Shown here piece by piece: positions 40,085-48,557 of a stretch of 64,000 nucleotides of DNA. Numbering within the stretch: the stretch's first letter is position 1; each line of letters starts with the position of its first letter. The notes below the pieces were generated by a model. It ran no database searches. It was not told the origin of the DNA and saw nothing but the letters and a program-made list of their open reading frames with translations. The position numbers and the translations under genes are program-made. The stretch is taken from contig JAPUER010000069.1 in assembly GCA_027492485.1 (NCBI GenBank), positions 76,855 through 140,854 of the forward strand. Reading direction: 5' to 3'. The DNA comes from Betaproteobacteria bacterium (GTDB taxonomy: Bacteria; Pseudomonadota; Gammaproteobacteria; Burkholderiales; Casimicrobiaceae).

Positions 40085-40509
40085 GACTGCGCTCCGCCGA
40101 CGCGTTGGCGCGATGTGCGCTCTACGATGTGCTGCGCATCTTTTGCATGCTGCTTCATCAAACACCTCTTGGCAGATTCCGCCGACCTCAATCGGGTAGT
40201 CGGCGAAAGGTGCGGGTCGTGTTGTTCTTGCCAGATCCCCGCTACGTGGCGGCAACAATATTCGCGGTTACCAACGTTGACCACTACTCGTGCGTGTAGG
40301 AGCAGCCCACGCAGAGAGTGCACTCGGCGACGATCGTCAATGAGTCGGGCCGCGCATTGCCAATCGTTGCGTTAGGCGTTCGGAGGCAGCAAGTGCTCGC
40401 GCATGGTCGTCTTTCGCACGGCGCGCGATGATGGTCTTTCACCTCGTTGCGCTCGGCGTTGCCACGGATCAAATCCGCCGTTAGCGCGAACTGTTGCCGC
40501 GTCAGTGCA
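40085..40509. other. 425-bp region upstream of fibre operon
   Basis: It lies between the outer-membrane gene and the amidotransferase stop. No gene was recognised, and the promoter of the minus-strand fibre operon should lie here. Homology to the degenerate amidotransferase copy begins at about 40496. A GCGTTAGGC at about 40369-40377 resembles one end of an attC site but has no partner. Confidence 0.5.
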
Positions 40510-41235
40510 CTACGTCGATATCGACGGACGTTGCGCCAGCTGCAGGAACCGCGTATAGATGCAATCCGCCAGCGCCTGACTTTGCGTCAGCCGCGCCGCC
40601 ATCTGCGCGGCCATCACGCTGGCGGGCTGCACGTAGCGCTCGCCGGTGAGGCGGGCCAGTTCGCGTTGCGAGGCGCTCATCCAGAGCGCGTGTTTGGCGG
40701 CGTCGATTTCGATGTGGAATTGCATGGCGAGCAGGGTGTCGATGGCGAACGCCTGGTTGGCGCAGGCATCGTTGCCGGCGATCCGCTCGGCGCCGGCGGG
40801 CACGGCGAACGATTCGTAGTGCCATTGGATCGCCGTTGGTGCCTGCCCCGCGAATGCGCCGAACCAGGCGCGCGCCGCGGGCGTGGCGGTGGTTTGCAGC
40901 GGCCACCAGCCGATTTCGATGTTCGGCGACGCGGCAACCGTTGCGCCCAGCGCTTTGGCGATCAGTTGGCCGCCGAGGCAATGGCCGATGACCGGCTTGC
41001 CGTCGGCACGTGCTTCGCGAATCAGCACCTCGGCCTGGCGCAGCGAGGGAAGATCGTCGTTGACGCTCATCACGCCGCCGAGGATGGCGAGGCCGGCGTA
41101 GTCGCTCAGTGTGGCCGGCGCGGCGTCGCCACGTTCGCCATCGAACACGTCGAAAGCGACGTTGTGTTCGCGCAGCCAGGTGGCGAGATACGCGGGGCTG
41201 TCGTCGGTGTTGTTCTGCAGAATCGCGATGCGCAT
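40510..41235 (-). CDS. Class I glutamine amidotransferase (GMP-synthase-like)
   Basis: A 241-residue class I glutamine amidotransferase-type protein. The nucleophile elbow GHCLGGQLIAKALG holds Cys, AILGGVMSVND the oxyanion loop, and WHYESFAVPAGAERI the His. It resembles stand-alone GMP-synthase-like amidotransferases (YfeJ type), some of which act as gamma-glutamyl peptidases. The ATG at 41235 (MRIAILQNN) is the family-typical start. It is the intact parent of the degenerate copy at 32767-33275. Confidence 0.88.
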   Translation of the reverse strand: MRIAILQNNTDDSPAYLATWLREHNVAFDVFDGERGDAAPATLSDYAGLAILGGVMSVNDDLPSLRQAEVLIREARADGKPVIGHCLGGQLIAKALGATVAASPNIEIGWWPLQTTATPAARAWFGAFAGQAPTAIQWHYESFAVPAGAERIAGNDACANQAFAIDTLLAMQFHIEIDAAKHALWMSASQRELARLTGERYVQPASVMAAQMAARLTQSQALADCIYTRFLQLAQRPSIST

Positions 41236-41299
41236 GGCGACGATTGTAGGCAGCGCGGCGCCGGCCTGACGGCGCCCGTCACTGTGGCAGGCAATCATC

Positions 41300-41415
41300 A
41301 GCTTTTATGGTTAAACGCATACTATGTATAGGTTACAGCGGTATTTGTCGTATTGTCGACTTTTAGATTTTTTAGGCATTTAACCCAATACAGATGCGCA
41401 ATACGGCACAAAGCC
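41300..41415. repeat. 60-nt palindromic element, copy A
   Basis: Both arms are exactly 60 nt and share the central TCGA (41356-41359). The right arm (41356-41415, read on minus) begins GGCTTTG and ends TAAAAGTCGA. The left arm (41300-41359) begins AGCTTTTATG. The copy lies between the divergent amidotransferase and lysR genes, ending 60 bp before lysR. It forms an AT-rich island. Confidence 0.78.
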
Positions 41416-41475
41416 ATACCGCCTTGCTGCGCCGCGTATACCGTTCTTGCATAGTTTTGACTACACTCGACAGCC

Positions 41476-42375
41476 ATGGAACTGAAGTGGGTAGAAGACT
41501 TTTTGCAACTGGCCGAAACGGGCAGTTTTTCGAGGGCCGCAGAACTCAGGTACGTCACCCAGCCTGCCTTCTCGCGACGAATACGGGCGCTGGAGCAGTG
41601 GCTGGGCGCCGAGCTGATCGACCGCACCAGCTATCCGACCAAGCTGACCAAGGCGGGTGAACAGTTCCGCGACCGCGCCGCCGAGATCGTGCGTCAGGCG
41701 ATCGACGCCCGCGCCATCGCGCGCGGCCTGCAAAGCGCGCCGACCGACACCATCCTGTTCGCCGCGCCGCACACGCTGTCGCTGACGTTCTTCCCGACCT
41801 GGCTGCACGCGCTGGAGAAGAAGCTCGGCCGGGTCAAGGCCAAACTGCTCGCCGCCAACGTGCATGACGCGGTGATGAGCCTGGTCGAAGGCAACTGCGA
41901 CCTGCTGCTCTGCTATCACCACACCAATCAGCCGGTGCAGCTCGACGAGTCGCGCTACGAGATGGTGGTGCTCGGCACCGAGACCATCGCGCCGTTCTCG
42001 CGGACCGACAGCGAGGGGCGCGCGCTGTTCACGCTGCCGGGCAGCGATCACAAGAAGATTCCGTACCTCTCTTACACACCGCAGGCCTACCTTGGCCGCA
42101 TGGTGGAGCTGATCCTGCAGCAGTCGCCGCTGCGCGCGCATCTCGATTGTGTGTACGAAAACGATATGTCGGAAGCGCTCAAGGTGATGGCGCTGGAAGG
42201 CCACGGCCTTGCCTGGTTGCCAGAGAGCGCGGTCCCCCGCGAGCTGAAAGCCAAGCGCATCGCACGTTGCGGCGACAGCCACTGGACCGGCACGATGGAA
42301 ATTCGCCTGTATCGCGAGCGCGGTGCCCAGCGCGAAGTGGTGGACGCCGTGTGGCAGGCGGCACTGGGCAAATGA
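41476..42375 (+). CDS. LysR-type regulator, HypT-like
   Basis: A 299-residue LysR regulator. The helix-turn-helix (4-62) reads KWVEDFLQLAETGSFSRAAE and VTQPAFSRRIRALEQWLGAEL. The effector domain has SYTPQAYLGRMVELILQQSP and GHGLAWLPESAVPRELKAK, which resemble E. coli HypT (YjiE), a hypochlorite-responsive regulator. The methionines that HypT oxidises were not aligned, so the ligand stays open. The stop overlaps a 46-codon ORF (ATGA). A 60-nt element lies just upstream. Confidence 0.85.
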   Translation: MELKWVEDFLQLAETGSFSRAAELRYVTQPAFSRRIRALEQWLGAELIDRTSYPTKLTKAGEQFRDRAAEIVRQAIDARAIARGLQSAPTDTILFAAPHTLSLTFFPTWLHALEKKLGRVKAKLLAANVHDAVMSLVEGNCDLLLCYHHTNQPVQLDESRYEMVVLGTETIAPFSRTDSEGRALFTLPGSDHKKIPYLSYTPQAYLGRMVELILQQSPLRAHLDCVYENDMSEALKVMALEGHGLAWLPESAVPRELKAKRIARCGDSHWTGTMEIRLYRERGAQREVVDAVWQAALGK

Positions 42376-42512
42376 ACGCCATGGCAGACGTTGACTCGAG
42401 CGCACTTTGCTGCGATCCGACACCGGCGACGTCAAACCGTCGCCTGCATCCCGATGAGGGCGCGGGCTTGACCGCGCTCGGCGCCGTCTACGTGGGTCAG
42501 GTTGTGCGCTGA
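42372..42512 (+). CDS. Possible 46-residue protein between lysR and crcB
   Basis: A 46-codon frame whose ATG overlaps the lysR stop (ATGA) and whose TGA shares its A with the crcB ATG (TGATG). The predicted product begins MNAMADVDSSALCCDP and is recognised as nothing known. It may be a real peptide or simply a coupling frame that carries ribosomes from lysR to crcB. Confidence 0.3.
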   Translation: MNAMADVDSSALCCDPTPATSNRRLHPDEGAGLTALGAVYVGQVVR

Positions 42513-42886
42513 TGGGTGCCACGCTCGCCGCCATCGCCGTGGGCGCTGTGCTCGGTGCCTGGGTGCGCTATGGATTGGCGCTGGCGATGAACGGGCGGAG
42601 CTGGCTGCCCTGGGGCACCTTCGCTGCCAATGCGATCGGCGGTTTTCTGGTCGGTCTGGCGCTTGCCCACTTTGCCGCGAAGCCGGAGCTATCCCCGCTG
42701 TGGCGCATGTTTTTCGTCACCGGATTTCTTGGCGCGCTCACCACGTTTTCCAGTTTCAGCGCCGAGGTCGTCGTGCTGGTGCAGGAGGGCGATGTCGGGC
42801 GGGCGATGATGCTCGCGGTCCTGCATTTGGCCGCGTCGCTGGCGCTGACGGCGCTCGGATTTGCCGCGTACCGAAACCTCGTGTAG
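42512..42886 (+). CDS. crcB: Fluoride channel CrcB/Fluc
   Basis: A 124-residue four-helix membrane protein of the Fluc fluoride exporter family. Conserved motifs are GAVLGAWVRYGL, WGTFAANAIGGFLVG and TGFLGALTTFSSFSAE, the last carrying the phenylalanine and Thr/Ser pore residues. It works as a dual-topology dimer in the inner membrane. No fluoride riboswitch was found upstream. The gene is coupled to the preceding small frame and so probably shares the lysR transcript. Confidence 0.94.
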   Translation: MGATLAAIAVGAVLGAWVRYGLALAMNGRSWLPWGTFAANAIGGFLVGLALAHFAAKPELSPLWRMFFVTGFLGALTTFSSFSAEVVVLVQEGDVGRAMMLAVLHLAASLALTALGFAAYRNLV

Positions 42887-42959
42887 GAGCGGCCTTGGCC
42901 GCGATCAGCACAACCGACGCTATCGCACCGACAAACCTTCGCGGCCAAGGCCGCTCCCA
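42884..42959. repeat. REP-type inverted pair 1
   Basis: Two 21-nt arms, both containing GGAGCGGCCTTGGCCGCGA (42884-42904 and, inverted, 42939-42959), flank 34 nt. It sits at the crcB 3' end and overlaps its stop. The sequence has the GTRGGAGCGG...CCGCGA form of dispersed proteobacterial REP palindromes. Confidence 0.85.
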
Positions 42960-43008
42960 CACTAAACCCGTCAAAACGTTCCAACTTTCGCAGCAGTAGA
43001 GGTACCCC

Positions 43009-43983
43009 ATGGCACACGCAATCCGCTTCCACGAAACCGGCTCTCCCGATGTCCTGAAATATGAGTCGGTGGACCTGCCGCCGCCCGGTCCCGGCGAGGC
43101 GCGCGTGCGCCACAGCGCGATCGGCGTCAACTTCATCGACACCTATCACCGCACGGGACTGTACAAAGTGCCGTTGCCCTCAGGCATCGGCAAGGAGGGC
43201 GCGGGCATTGTCGAAGCCGTTGGTGAGGGCGTGACGGTGGTGGCGCCGGGCGACCGCGTCGTCTATTGCGACGGTCCGCTCGGCAGCTATGCCAGCGAAC
43301 GCAACATCGCGGCCAGCGTGCTGATCAAACTGCCGCAGTACGTGAGCGAGCAGCACATCGCGGCCGGATTCCTGCGCGCGATGACCGTTGAATACCTGCT
43401 CAATCGCACGTATCAATGCAAGGCGGGCGACACCATCCTGTTCCACGCCGCCGCCGGTGGCGTGGGCCTGATCGCCGCGCAGTGGTGCCGCGCGATTGGC
43501 GTCGACATGATCGGCACCGTCGGCAGCGACGACAAGGGCAAACTGGCGCTGGAGCACGGCTGCAAGCACGTGATCAACTACAACACCGAGAATTTCGTCG
43601 AGCGCGTCAAGGAAATCACCGGCGGCAAAAAGGTTCCGGTCGTCTACGACAGCGTCGGCAAGGACACCTGGCCGGCGTCGCTCGACTGCCTGCAACCGCG
43701 CGGCCTGATGGTCAGCTTCGGCAATTCGTCCGGCCCCGTCACCGGCGTCGATCTCGGCATCCTCGCCGCCAAGGGCTCGCTCTACGTCACGCGGCAAACG
43801 CTGATGGCGTACACGGGCAGTCGCGCCACGACCGAAGAAATGGCCAACAACGTGTTCAACATGATGAAAGACGGCAAGGTCGACCTCGCCGCCCGCCAGA
43901 CCTATTCACTCGCCGATGCCGCGCAGGCGCATCGTGACCTCGAGGCGCGGAAGACGGTGGGTGGGGTGATTTTGGTGCCGTAA
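43009..43983 (+). CDS. qorA: NADPH:quinone oxidoreductase (QOR type)
   Basis: A 324-residue medium-chain reductase of the zinc-free quinone oxidoreductase group. It has GIGKEGAGIVEAVGEGV near residue 62, the Rossmann loop AAAGGVGLIAAQW (about 147-159) and the QOR-type NFIDTYHRTGLYK, and it matches E. coli QorA in length (327). It reduces quinones with NADPH in one-electron steps. The start follows AGAGGTACCCC. A REP pair separates it from crcB. Confidence 0.92.
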   Translation: MAHAIRFHETGSPDVLKYESVDLPPPGPGEARVRHSAIGVNFIDTYHRTGLYKVPLPSGIGKEGAGIVEAVGEGVTVVAPGDRVVYCDGPLGSYASERNIAASVLIKLPQYVSEQHIAAGFLRAMTVEYLLNRTYQCKAGDTILFHAAAGGVGLIAAQWCRAIGVDMIGTVGSDDKGKLALEHGCKHVINYNTENFVERVKEITGGKKVPVVYDSVGKDTWPASLDCLQPRGLMVSFGNSSGPVTGVDLGILAAKGSLYVTRQTLMAYTGSRATTEEMANNVFNMMKDGKVDLAARQTYSLADAAQAHRDLEARKTVGGVILVP

Positions 43984-44005
43984 GCAGGGAGCGAATAGCG
44001 TCCAC

Positions 44006-44395
44006 TCAGGCCAGCATGAGCCCGAAGTGTTCGGCGAATGGAACGAAGTCGCGATCGGGGGTAAGCAGCGCCACATCGTTGCGGATGCAGTACGCCGCGA
44101 TGATCGCGTCTACGGTACCGCGCACGGTGATACCGAGAGCGCGCAAGGATCGGCACTTCGCGGCTGCATCAACGGCGAGTTCTGTGCCGCCCAGGCGCGC
44201 TTGCTCGAACCGGAGCATTTGTCGTCTCGCATCGTTGAAGTGTTTGTCGACGGCAAACCCGCGCAGCACTTCGGCGAGAATGATGTCACCCACGACGATG
44301 CGTTCGCTACCCAGCAATGTGTCCAGCCGCTCGGCGTCGGCACTTGCGGTGCCACGGAAGTAGTCAATCCAGACTGACGAATCGACGAGGATCAC
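44006..44395 (-). CDS. vapC: PIN-domain toxin VapC
   Basis: A 129-residue PIN-domain ribonuclease. The acidic residues are visible: Asp5 in ILVDSSVWIDYF, Glu in DIILAEVLRGF, Asp in GTVDAIIAAYC and Asp in LTPDRDF. VapC toxins cleave tRNA or rRNA loops. The ATG overlaps the vapB stop by 4 nt (44392-44395). Confidence 0.93.
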   Translation of the reverse strand: MILVDSSVWIDYFRGTASADAERLDTLLGSERIVVGDIILAEVLRGFAVDKHFNDARRQMLRFEQARLGGTELAVDAAAKCRSLRALGITVRGTVDAIIAAYCIRNDVALLTPDRDFVPFAEHFGLMLA

Positions 44396-44586
44396 CGCTG
44401 GTTGCGATCTGCCGGTAGATCACCTTGCCAGGACAATTTGCCGCGCAATTTGCGCAGTTCGGTCTGCTGTTTGAGCAAAACCAGGGTCCGCAATCCCAGC
44501 TCGACCGCTTCGCGCTTCGTGCGCAGGCCTGTTGCCCGCAAAGACTGCTTCATCAGTGCGTCGTCAATCACGATGTTGGTGCGCAT
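44392..44586 (-). CDS. vapB: Antitoxin VapB
   Basis: A 64-residue antitoxin beginning MRTNIVIDDALMKQSLRATG and continuing TKREAVELGLRTLV, the ribbon-helix-helix pattern of type II VapB proteins. It should bind VapC through its C terminus and repress the operon through its N terminus. A dyad overlapping a TATAAT box lies just upstream. Confidence 0.92.
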   Translation of the reverse strand: MRTNIVIDDALMKQSLRATGLRTKREAVELGLRTLVLLKQQTELRKLRGKLSWQGDLPADRNQR

Positions 44587-44600
44587 GGTTTGCCGACTTG

Positions 44601-44629
44601 ATGTGTACGAATTAATGAATTATACACAT
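44601..44629 (-). promoter_or_regulatory. vapBC promoter and operator dyad
   Basis: Arms ATGTGTA (44601-44607) and TACACAT (44623-44629) form a dyad 15 nt upstream of vapB. On the minus strand a perfect TATAAT (44619-44624) overlaps the right arm, so binding of a VapBC complex would block transcription. No good -35 hexamer was seen. Confidence 0.7.
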
Positions 44630-44673
44630 TGACGTCGATGCATTGAGGCTGCGGATGCCACGGCCTGAGCTTT

Positions 44674-44735
44674 GTGGGAGCGGTATCACCGCGACTCGAT
44701 CGCTGCGGAAACGGTCGCGGTGGTACCGCTCCTAC
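44674..44735. repeat. REP-type inverted pair 2
   Basis: Arms GTGGGAGCGGTATCACCGCG (plus one A, 44674-44694) and its inverted partner (44715-44735) flank 20 nt. It belongs to the same family as the pair at 42884. The right arm overlaps the last bases of the NAD(P)HX repair gene. Confidence 0.82.
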
Positions 44736-46207
44736 AGGCTGTCGAATGCCTCGATGACGTCCCCGGCCACCGCACGCTTGACGCCGCGCGCCGCGAGCGC
44801 ATCGGCGGCGGCACCGTGCAGGGTGACGCCGATGCGTGCTGCACCGACCGCCGGATAGCCTTGCGCCAGTAACGCGCCGATGACCCCGGCGAGCGCGTCG
44901 CCGGTGCCAGCAGTGGCGAGCAGGGGGTTGCCGGTGGTGTTGATGGTTGCCGTCTGACCATCGTCAACGACCGTGCCGGCGCCTTTGACGACGGCGATGC
45001 AGTTGAGTCGCGTTGCCAGTTCGCGAGCGGCGTGCAGACGATCGTTCTGCACATTCGCCGTGCCGATGCCGAGCAGCCGCGCGGCTTCCGCCGGGTGCGG
45101 TGTGATGACGGTGCCATGCCGGCGTCTTGCAACTTGCGCCTGCAACTTCTTCGACTGTGCGATGAGATTGAGCGCGTCGGCGTCGAGCAGCAGCGGCAAC
45201 TCACGCGTCAGCGTTGCGGCAAGCAGTCGTTTCGCATCGGCATCCTGACCCATGCCGCAGCCGACGATCAGCGCCGTGCTGTCGGCATAGGCGGCTACGT
45301 CCGACGCGGCCCGCATCATCACCTCGGGCATCAGCGGGTCCACCTGCGGATAGGGCGCCGCCGTCCAGGCCAGCTTGACCTTGCCGGCACCCATGCGCAT
45401 GGCCGCACGGCTGGCGAGCAGGGCGGCGCCGAGCATGCCGCTGGCGCCGCCGACGATGGTGAGCGTTCCACGGCTACCCTTGTGTGCGTTGGCGCGCGAC
45501 GGCTGCATGCGTGCTTGCGCATCGCGCAGGCCAAATGTCGACATCGCGGTGTCCGCGGGCGCGTCGATGCCGAGGGACGCCAGATGTACCTGACCGACAC
45601 AATCCAGCGCGGGGCCGGTGAGCAGCCCCGGTTTGCGTGCGATGAAGGTGATCGTGTGGTCGGCGGCAATCGCGACGTCACCCACCAGCGCGCCGGTATC
45701 GGCGTCGATGCCGCTTGGCACATCCAGCGCGAGCACGTTGGCGCCGGCCTCGCGGGCATGCGCAATGGCGCGCACCGCATCGCTGTAGCCCGCATCCAGC
45801 GGTCGTTTCAGGCCGATTCCAAAGAGCCCGTCGACAATCCACGTTGCCCCGGCCACGGCCGCCAGCGAGTTTTCGACGCGCACACCAGCATCCAGCGCGC
45901 GCTGCCGGGCTCGGGTAGCGTCGTCGGGCAGCTTCGCGGCGTCGCCGAAGAAGACGACGGCCGGGCGGAATCCGCTCGCCTGCAGGTCCGCCGCACAAGC
46001 GAAGGCATCGCCGCCGTTGTTCCCCGGTCCCGCCAGCAGCACGATGCGATCGCTGCGCTGGCTGCGTTCGACCAGAAAATCCGCGGCGGCCTTGCCGGCA
46101 CGGCGCATCAGATCCACATGGGCATATTGGCTCTCGATGCGGCGAATGTCCGCGCTGAGCAGAAGGGGATCGCCGGCGGCGGAGGGAGTCGATGCGGACG
46201 CGTTCAC
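44732..46207 (-). CDS. nnr: Bifunctional NAD(P)HX epimerase/dehydratase
   Basis: A 491-residue fusion that repairs hydrated NAD(P)H. The N-terminal epimerase domain (about 15-215) shows LLAGPGNNGGDAF and DVPSGIDADTG. The C-terminal ADP/ATP-dependent dehydratase domain (about 225-485) shows GTLTIVGGASGMLGAALL, ITPHPAEAARLLG and the nucleotide loop ATAGTGDALAGVIGA. Start codon is GTG at 46207. Divergent from the CobW gene. The E. coli counterpart was formerly YjeF. Confidence 0.93.
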   Translation of the reverse strand: MNASASTPSAAGDPLLLSADIRRIESQYAHVDLMRRAGKAAADFLVERSQRSDRIVLLAGPGNNGGDAFACAADLQASGFRPAVVFFGDAAKLPDDATRARQRALDAGVRVENSLAAVAGATWIVDGLFGIGLKRPLDAGYSDAVRAIAHAREAGANVLALDVPSGIDADTGALVGDVAIAADHTITFIARKPGLLTGPALDCVGQVHLASLGIDAPADTAMSTFGLRDAQARMQPSRANAHKGSRGTLTIVGGASGMLGAALLASRAAMRMGAGKVKLAWTAAPYPQVDPLMPEVMMRAASDVAAYADSTALIVGCGMGQDADAKRLLAATLTRELPLLLDADALNLIAQSKKLQAQVARRRHGTVITPHPAEAARLLGIGTANVQNDRLHAARELATRLNCIAVVKGAGTVVDDGQTATINTTGNPLLATAGTGDALAGVIGALLAQGYPAVGAARIGVTLHGAAADALAARGVKRAVAGDVIEAFDSL

Positions 46208-46283
46208 GATTGGAGAATTGAAGATCGGGCTGGCGCCCTAAAATTCGTGGCTTCGATGCATTGAAGCACAAGAATACAAGCCC

Positions 46284-47372
46284 ATGTCGACCAAAGCGGA
46301 CGCCGCCAAGAAAGCGGCGGAAAAAGAAGCACAATCCTGGGGCGCCGTAGACGGCGGTGCGCCGATTCCGGTGACCATCCTGACCGGATTCCTCGGCGCC
46401 GGCAAGACGACGCTGCTCAATCGCATTCTCAAGGAGAACCACGGTGAAAAGATCGCCGTGATCGAGAACGAGTTTGGCGAGGAGGGCGTCGACAACGAAA
46501 TCCTGGCCGACACCAAGGAACAGATCGTCGAGATGAACAACGGCTGCATCTGCTGCACCGTGCGTGGCGACCTGATCCGCATCCTGAACAATCTCTACAA
46601 GCGCCGCGCCAAGGGCGAGTTCAACTTCAGCCGCGTGATCATCGAGACCACCGGCATGGCCGATCCGGCGCCGGTTGCCCAGACCTTCTTCGCCGACGAA
46701 AAGGTCAACGAGCGCTACCTGCTCGATGCGGTGGTGACGGTAGTCGATGCCAAGCACGGCCTGACCCAGCTCAAGGACTTCAGCGAGGCGCAGCAGCAGG
46801 TGGCGTTCGCCGACCGTCTGCTGGTGTCGAAGACTGACGTCACTGCCGAGGAAGAAACGCAGAAACTCATGGAGCGCCTGCGCAAGCTGAACGTCCGCGC
46901 GCCGATCAAGAAGGTCAATTTCGGCGAGACGCCGATCCAGGATTTGCTCGATATCCGCGGCTTCAACTTGAACGCGATCCTCGAAATCCAGCCGGACTTC
47001 CTGACCAGCGACGATCACGAGCACCACGACGAGGTGCACAGCTTCGTGATCAAGAGCGAGCGACCGCTCGACGTGCGCAAGGTCGACCGCTACATCGGCT
47101 CGCTGATCAACCTCTACGGCGAGCAGATGCTGCGCTACAAGGGCATCCTCTACATCAAGGGCGAGCCGCGCCGCGTGGTGTTTCAGGGTGTGCACATGAT
47201 GGCCGGCTTTGACTTCGCCAGCGAGTGGCCGGACGGCGTGAAGAAGGAAAGCACCATCGTCTTCATCGGCCGCAAGTTGCCCGAAGCGCTGTTCCGCGAA
47301 CTGTTCGAAGACTGCATCGCCACCGACGAAACCCCGGACGATCCCAAGGCCTACGCGCAGGGCTCGGCGTAG
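46284..47372 (+). CDS. CobW/ZNG1-type metal-chaperone GTPase
   Basis: A 362-residue G3E GTPase. The P-loop TGFLGAGKTTLLNRIL (about 34-49), the metal motif GCICC (about 89-93), ETTGMADPAP and SKTD are visible, with a His/Asp-rich linker (DDHEHHDE) before the CobW C-terminal domain. Such proteins hand metals, often zinc, to target enzymes. Which metal is used here is not readable. The diiron oxygenase gene follows downstream by 135 bp. Confidence 0.88.
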   Translation: MSTKADAAKKAAEKEAQSWGAVDGGAPIPVTILTGFLGAGKTTLLNRILKENHGEKIAVIENEFGEEGVDNEILADTKEQIVEMNNGCICCTVRGDLIRILNNLYKRRAKGEFNFSRVIIETTGMADPAPVAQTFFADEKVNERYLLDAVVTVVDAKHGLTQLKDFSEAQQQVAFADRLLVSKTDVTAEEETQKLMERLRKLNVRAPIKKVNFGETPIQDLLDIRGFNLNAILEIQPDFLTSDDHEHHDEVHSFVIKSERPLDVRKVDRYIGSLINLYGEQMLRYKGILYIKGEPRRVVFQGVHMMAGFDFASEWPDGVKKESTIVFIGRKLPEALFRELFEDCIATDETPDDPKAYAQGSA

Positions 47373-47460
47373 GACTCTTCGCGTCGTCTCGCAGGCGTTT
47401 TTCTTGATCCAGCGCAATATTTGTCGCGTAAATCCCTGATTTCATTGCCACCTATTATTT

Positions 47461-47480
47461 CCGACTGACCGGTCGGTCGG
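47461..47480. promoter_or_regulatory. TetR-type palindromic operator upstream of diiron oxygenase
   Basis: CCGACTGACCGGTCGGTCGG is a 20-bp palindrome with one mismatch per arm, 27 nt before the diiron gene start. The GACCGGTC core is typical of TetR/AcrR-family sites. No TetR gene adjoins, so a distant repressor would be needed. Confidence 0.6.
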
Positions 47481-47507
47481 GAATGTTTTCCAACACCGAA
47501 GGAGGAC

Positions 47508-48539
47508 ATGCGCGCCATGAACAAGGAAAAATTTGCCCAGCGGATGGAGTTGCCGCCGGCAACTGACCAGCCCAACGTCTACCCGCTGTCGTGGCACGCC
47601 CACACCAAAAAGCTGGAGGAAATCTGGGACGCCTCGCAGCGCGAGGTATGGGACCCGAAGAAGCTGCCGTGGGACACGTTCAACGTCAGCAAATACACCT
47701 GGGAGCAGCGCGAAGCGATTGCCTACTGGTGGACGCTGCTGTCGGTATTCGACGCGTCGGCACCGCCGGTGTTTGCCTCCGCCTTCATCAAGACCTACGA
47801 GGCGCATGAGGAGGACGCGGTGCGCCGCTGCTTCTTCAGCGTCACGCGCGACGAGCAGAACCACGAACAGATGTGCGGCCTCGCCATCACCAAGTTCCTG
47901 GAGCATCCGGATCCCATCACCTACGAGCCGAAGACCGAGCTCGGCAAGCGCCTGCAGAAGAACGCCAAGTGGCTCTACTTCAATGGCGGACGTTACTGGA
48001 CGGGCTACAAGGCTGCCGTGCCGAAGTACAGCCTGGCCGTTCTGTTCAGTTCGTTCCTGATGGGCGAGATCGCTGCGGCGACCATCTTCCACCAGATGGC
48101 AGCCGCCTGCACCGAGCCGGTGTTCAAGGAAGCGTTCCGCAACATCGGCAAGGACGAAGGTCGCCACATGGGCATCTGCATGTCGCTGATGGAGCGCGAC
48201 TATCCGAAGCTCGCACCGGTGGATCGCAGCACCATCACCAAGCAGATTCGCGCCGGCTACCTGTTCCTGTCGGCCGTGCTGTTCGAGCCGCCGATGGAGT
48301 TTTGGGATCTGCCCGAGGACTTCATTGCCAACCAGCGTGAAGGCGAGGACATTGCCCGCAAGGCAGGCTTCGCCATCCCCAGTTACGAAGCGAAGAAAAA
48401 CAACTGGCGTGCCGCGATCCTCAACCTCAAGGGCGTGCTCGACAAATACGGCATTCCGTTCCCGGCGATTCCGGAAGTCGGCATCACCGGTCAGGAGGTC
48501 TCCGACGTCGACATGGAAGACATCATTCCAGTCTTTTAG
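47508..48539 (+). CDS. Ferritin-like diiron oxygenase component
   Basis: A 343-residue helical protein with two carboxylate-bridged iron motifs: ExxH in RDEQNHEQ (about 115) and ExxH in KDEGRHMG (about 222), plus single glutamates in AHEEDAV and GEIAAA. This is the R2/acyl-ACP-desaturase-like layout. The reaction is unknown, and hydroxylation, desaturation or N-oxygenation are all possible. The reductase gene 18 nt downstream should supply electrons. Two in-frame ATGs (47508 and 47517) follow AAGGAGG, neither at ideal spacing. Confidence 0.75.
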   Translation: MRAMNKEKFAQRMELPPATDQPNVYPLSWHAHTKKLEEIWDASQREVWDPKKLPWDTFNVSKYTWEQREAIAYWWTLLSVFDASAPPVFASAFIKTYEAHEEDAVRRCFFSVTRDEQNHEQMCGLAITKFLEHPDPITYEPKTELGKRLQKNAKWLYFNGGRYWTGYKAAVPKYSLAVLFSSFLMGEIAAATIFHQMAAACTEPVFKEAFRNIGKDEGRHMGICMSLMERDYPKLAPVDRSTITKQIRAGYLFLSAVLFEPPMEFWDLPEDFIANQREGEDIARKAGFAIPSYEAKKNNWRAAILNLKGVLDKYGIPFPAIPEVGITGQEVSDVDMEDIIPVF

Positions 48540-48557
48540 GGACTGGATCGCGCACCG

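Noticed and set aside
40369..40377. Third-site attC candidate GCGTTAGGC
   Set aside because: No complementary RYYYAAC end with internal palindromy within 130 bp.
42376..42511. Fluoride riboswitch upstream of crcB
   Set aside because: The segment is short, overlaps a coding frame and lacks the conserved crcB-motif pieces.
44674..44735. Rho-independent terminator of nnr
   Set aside because: It can form a stem, but it lacks a T-run and matches the REP family, so it was called a repeat.
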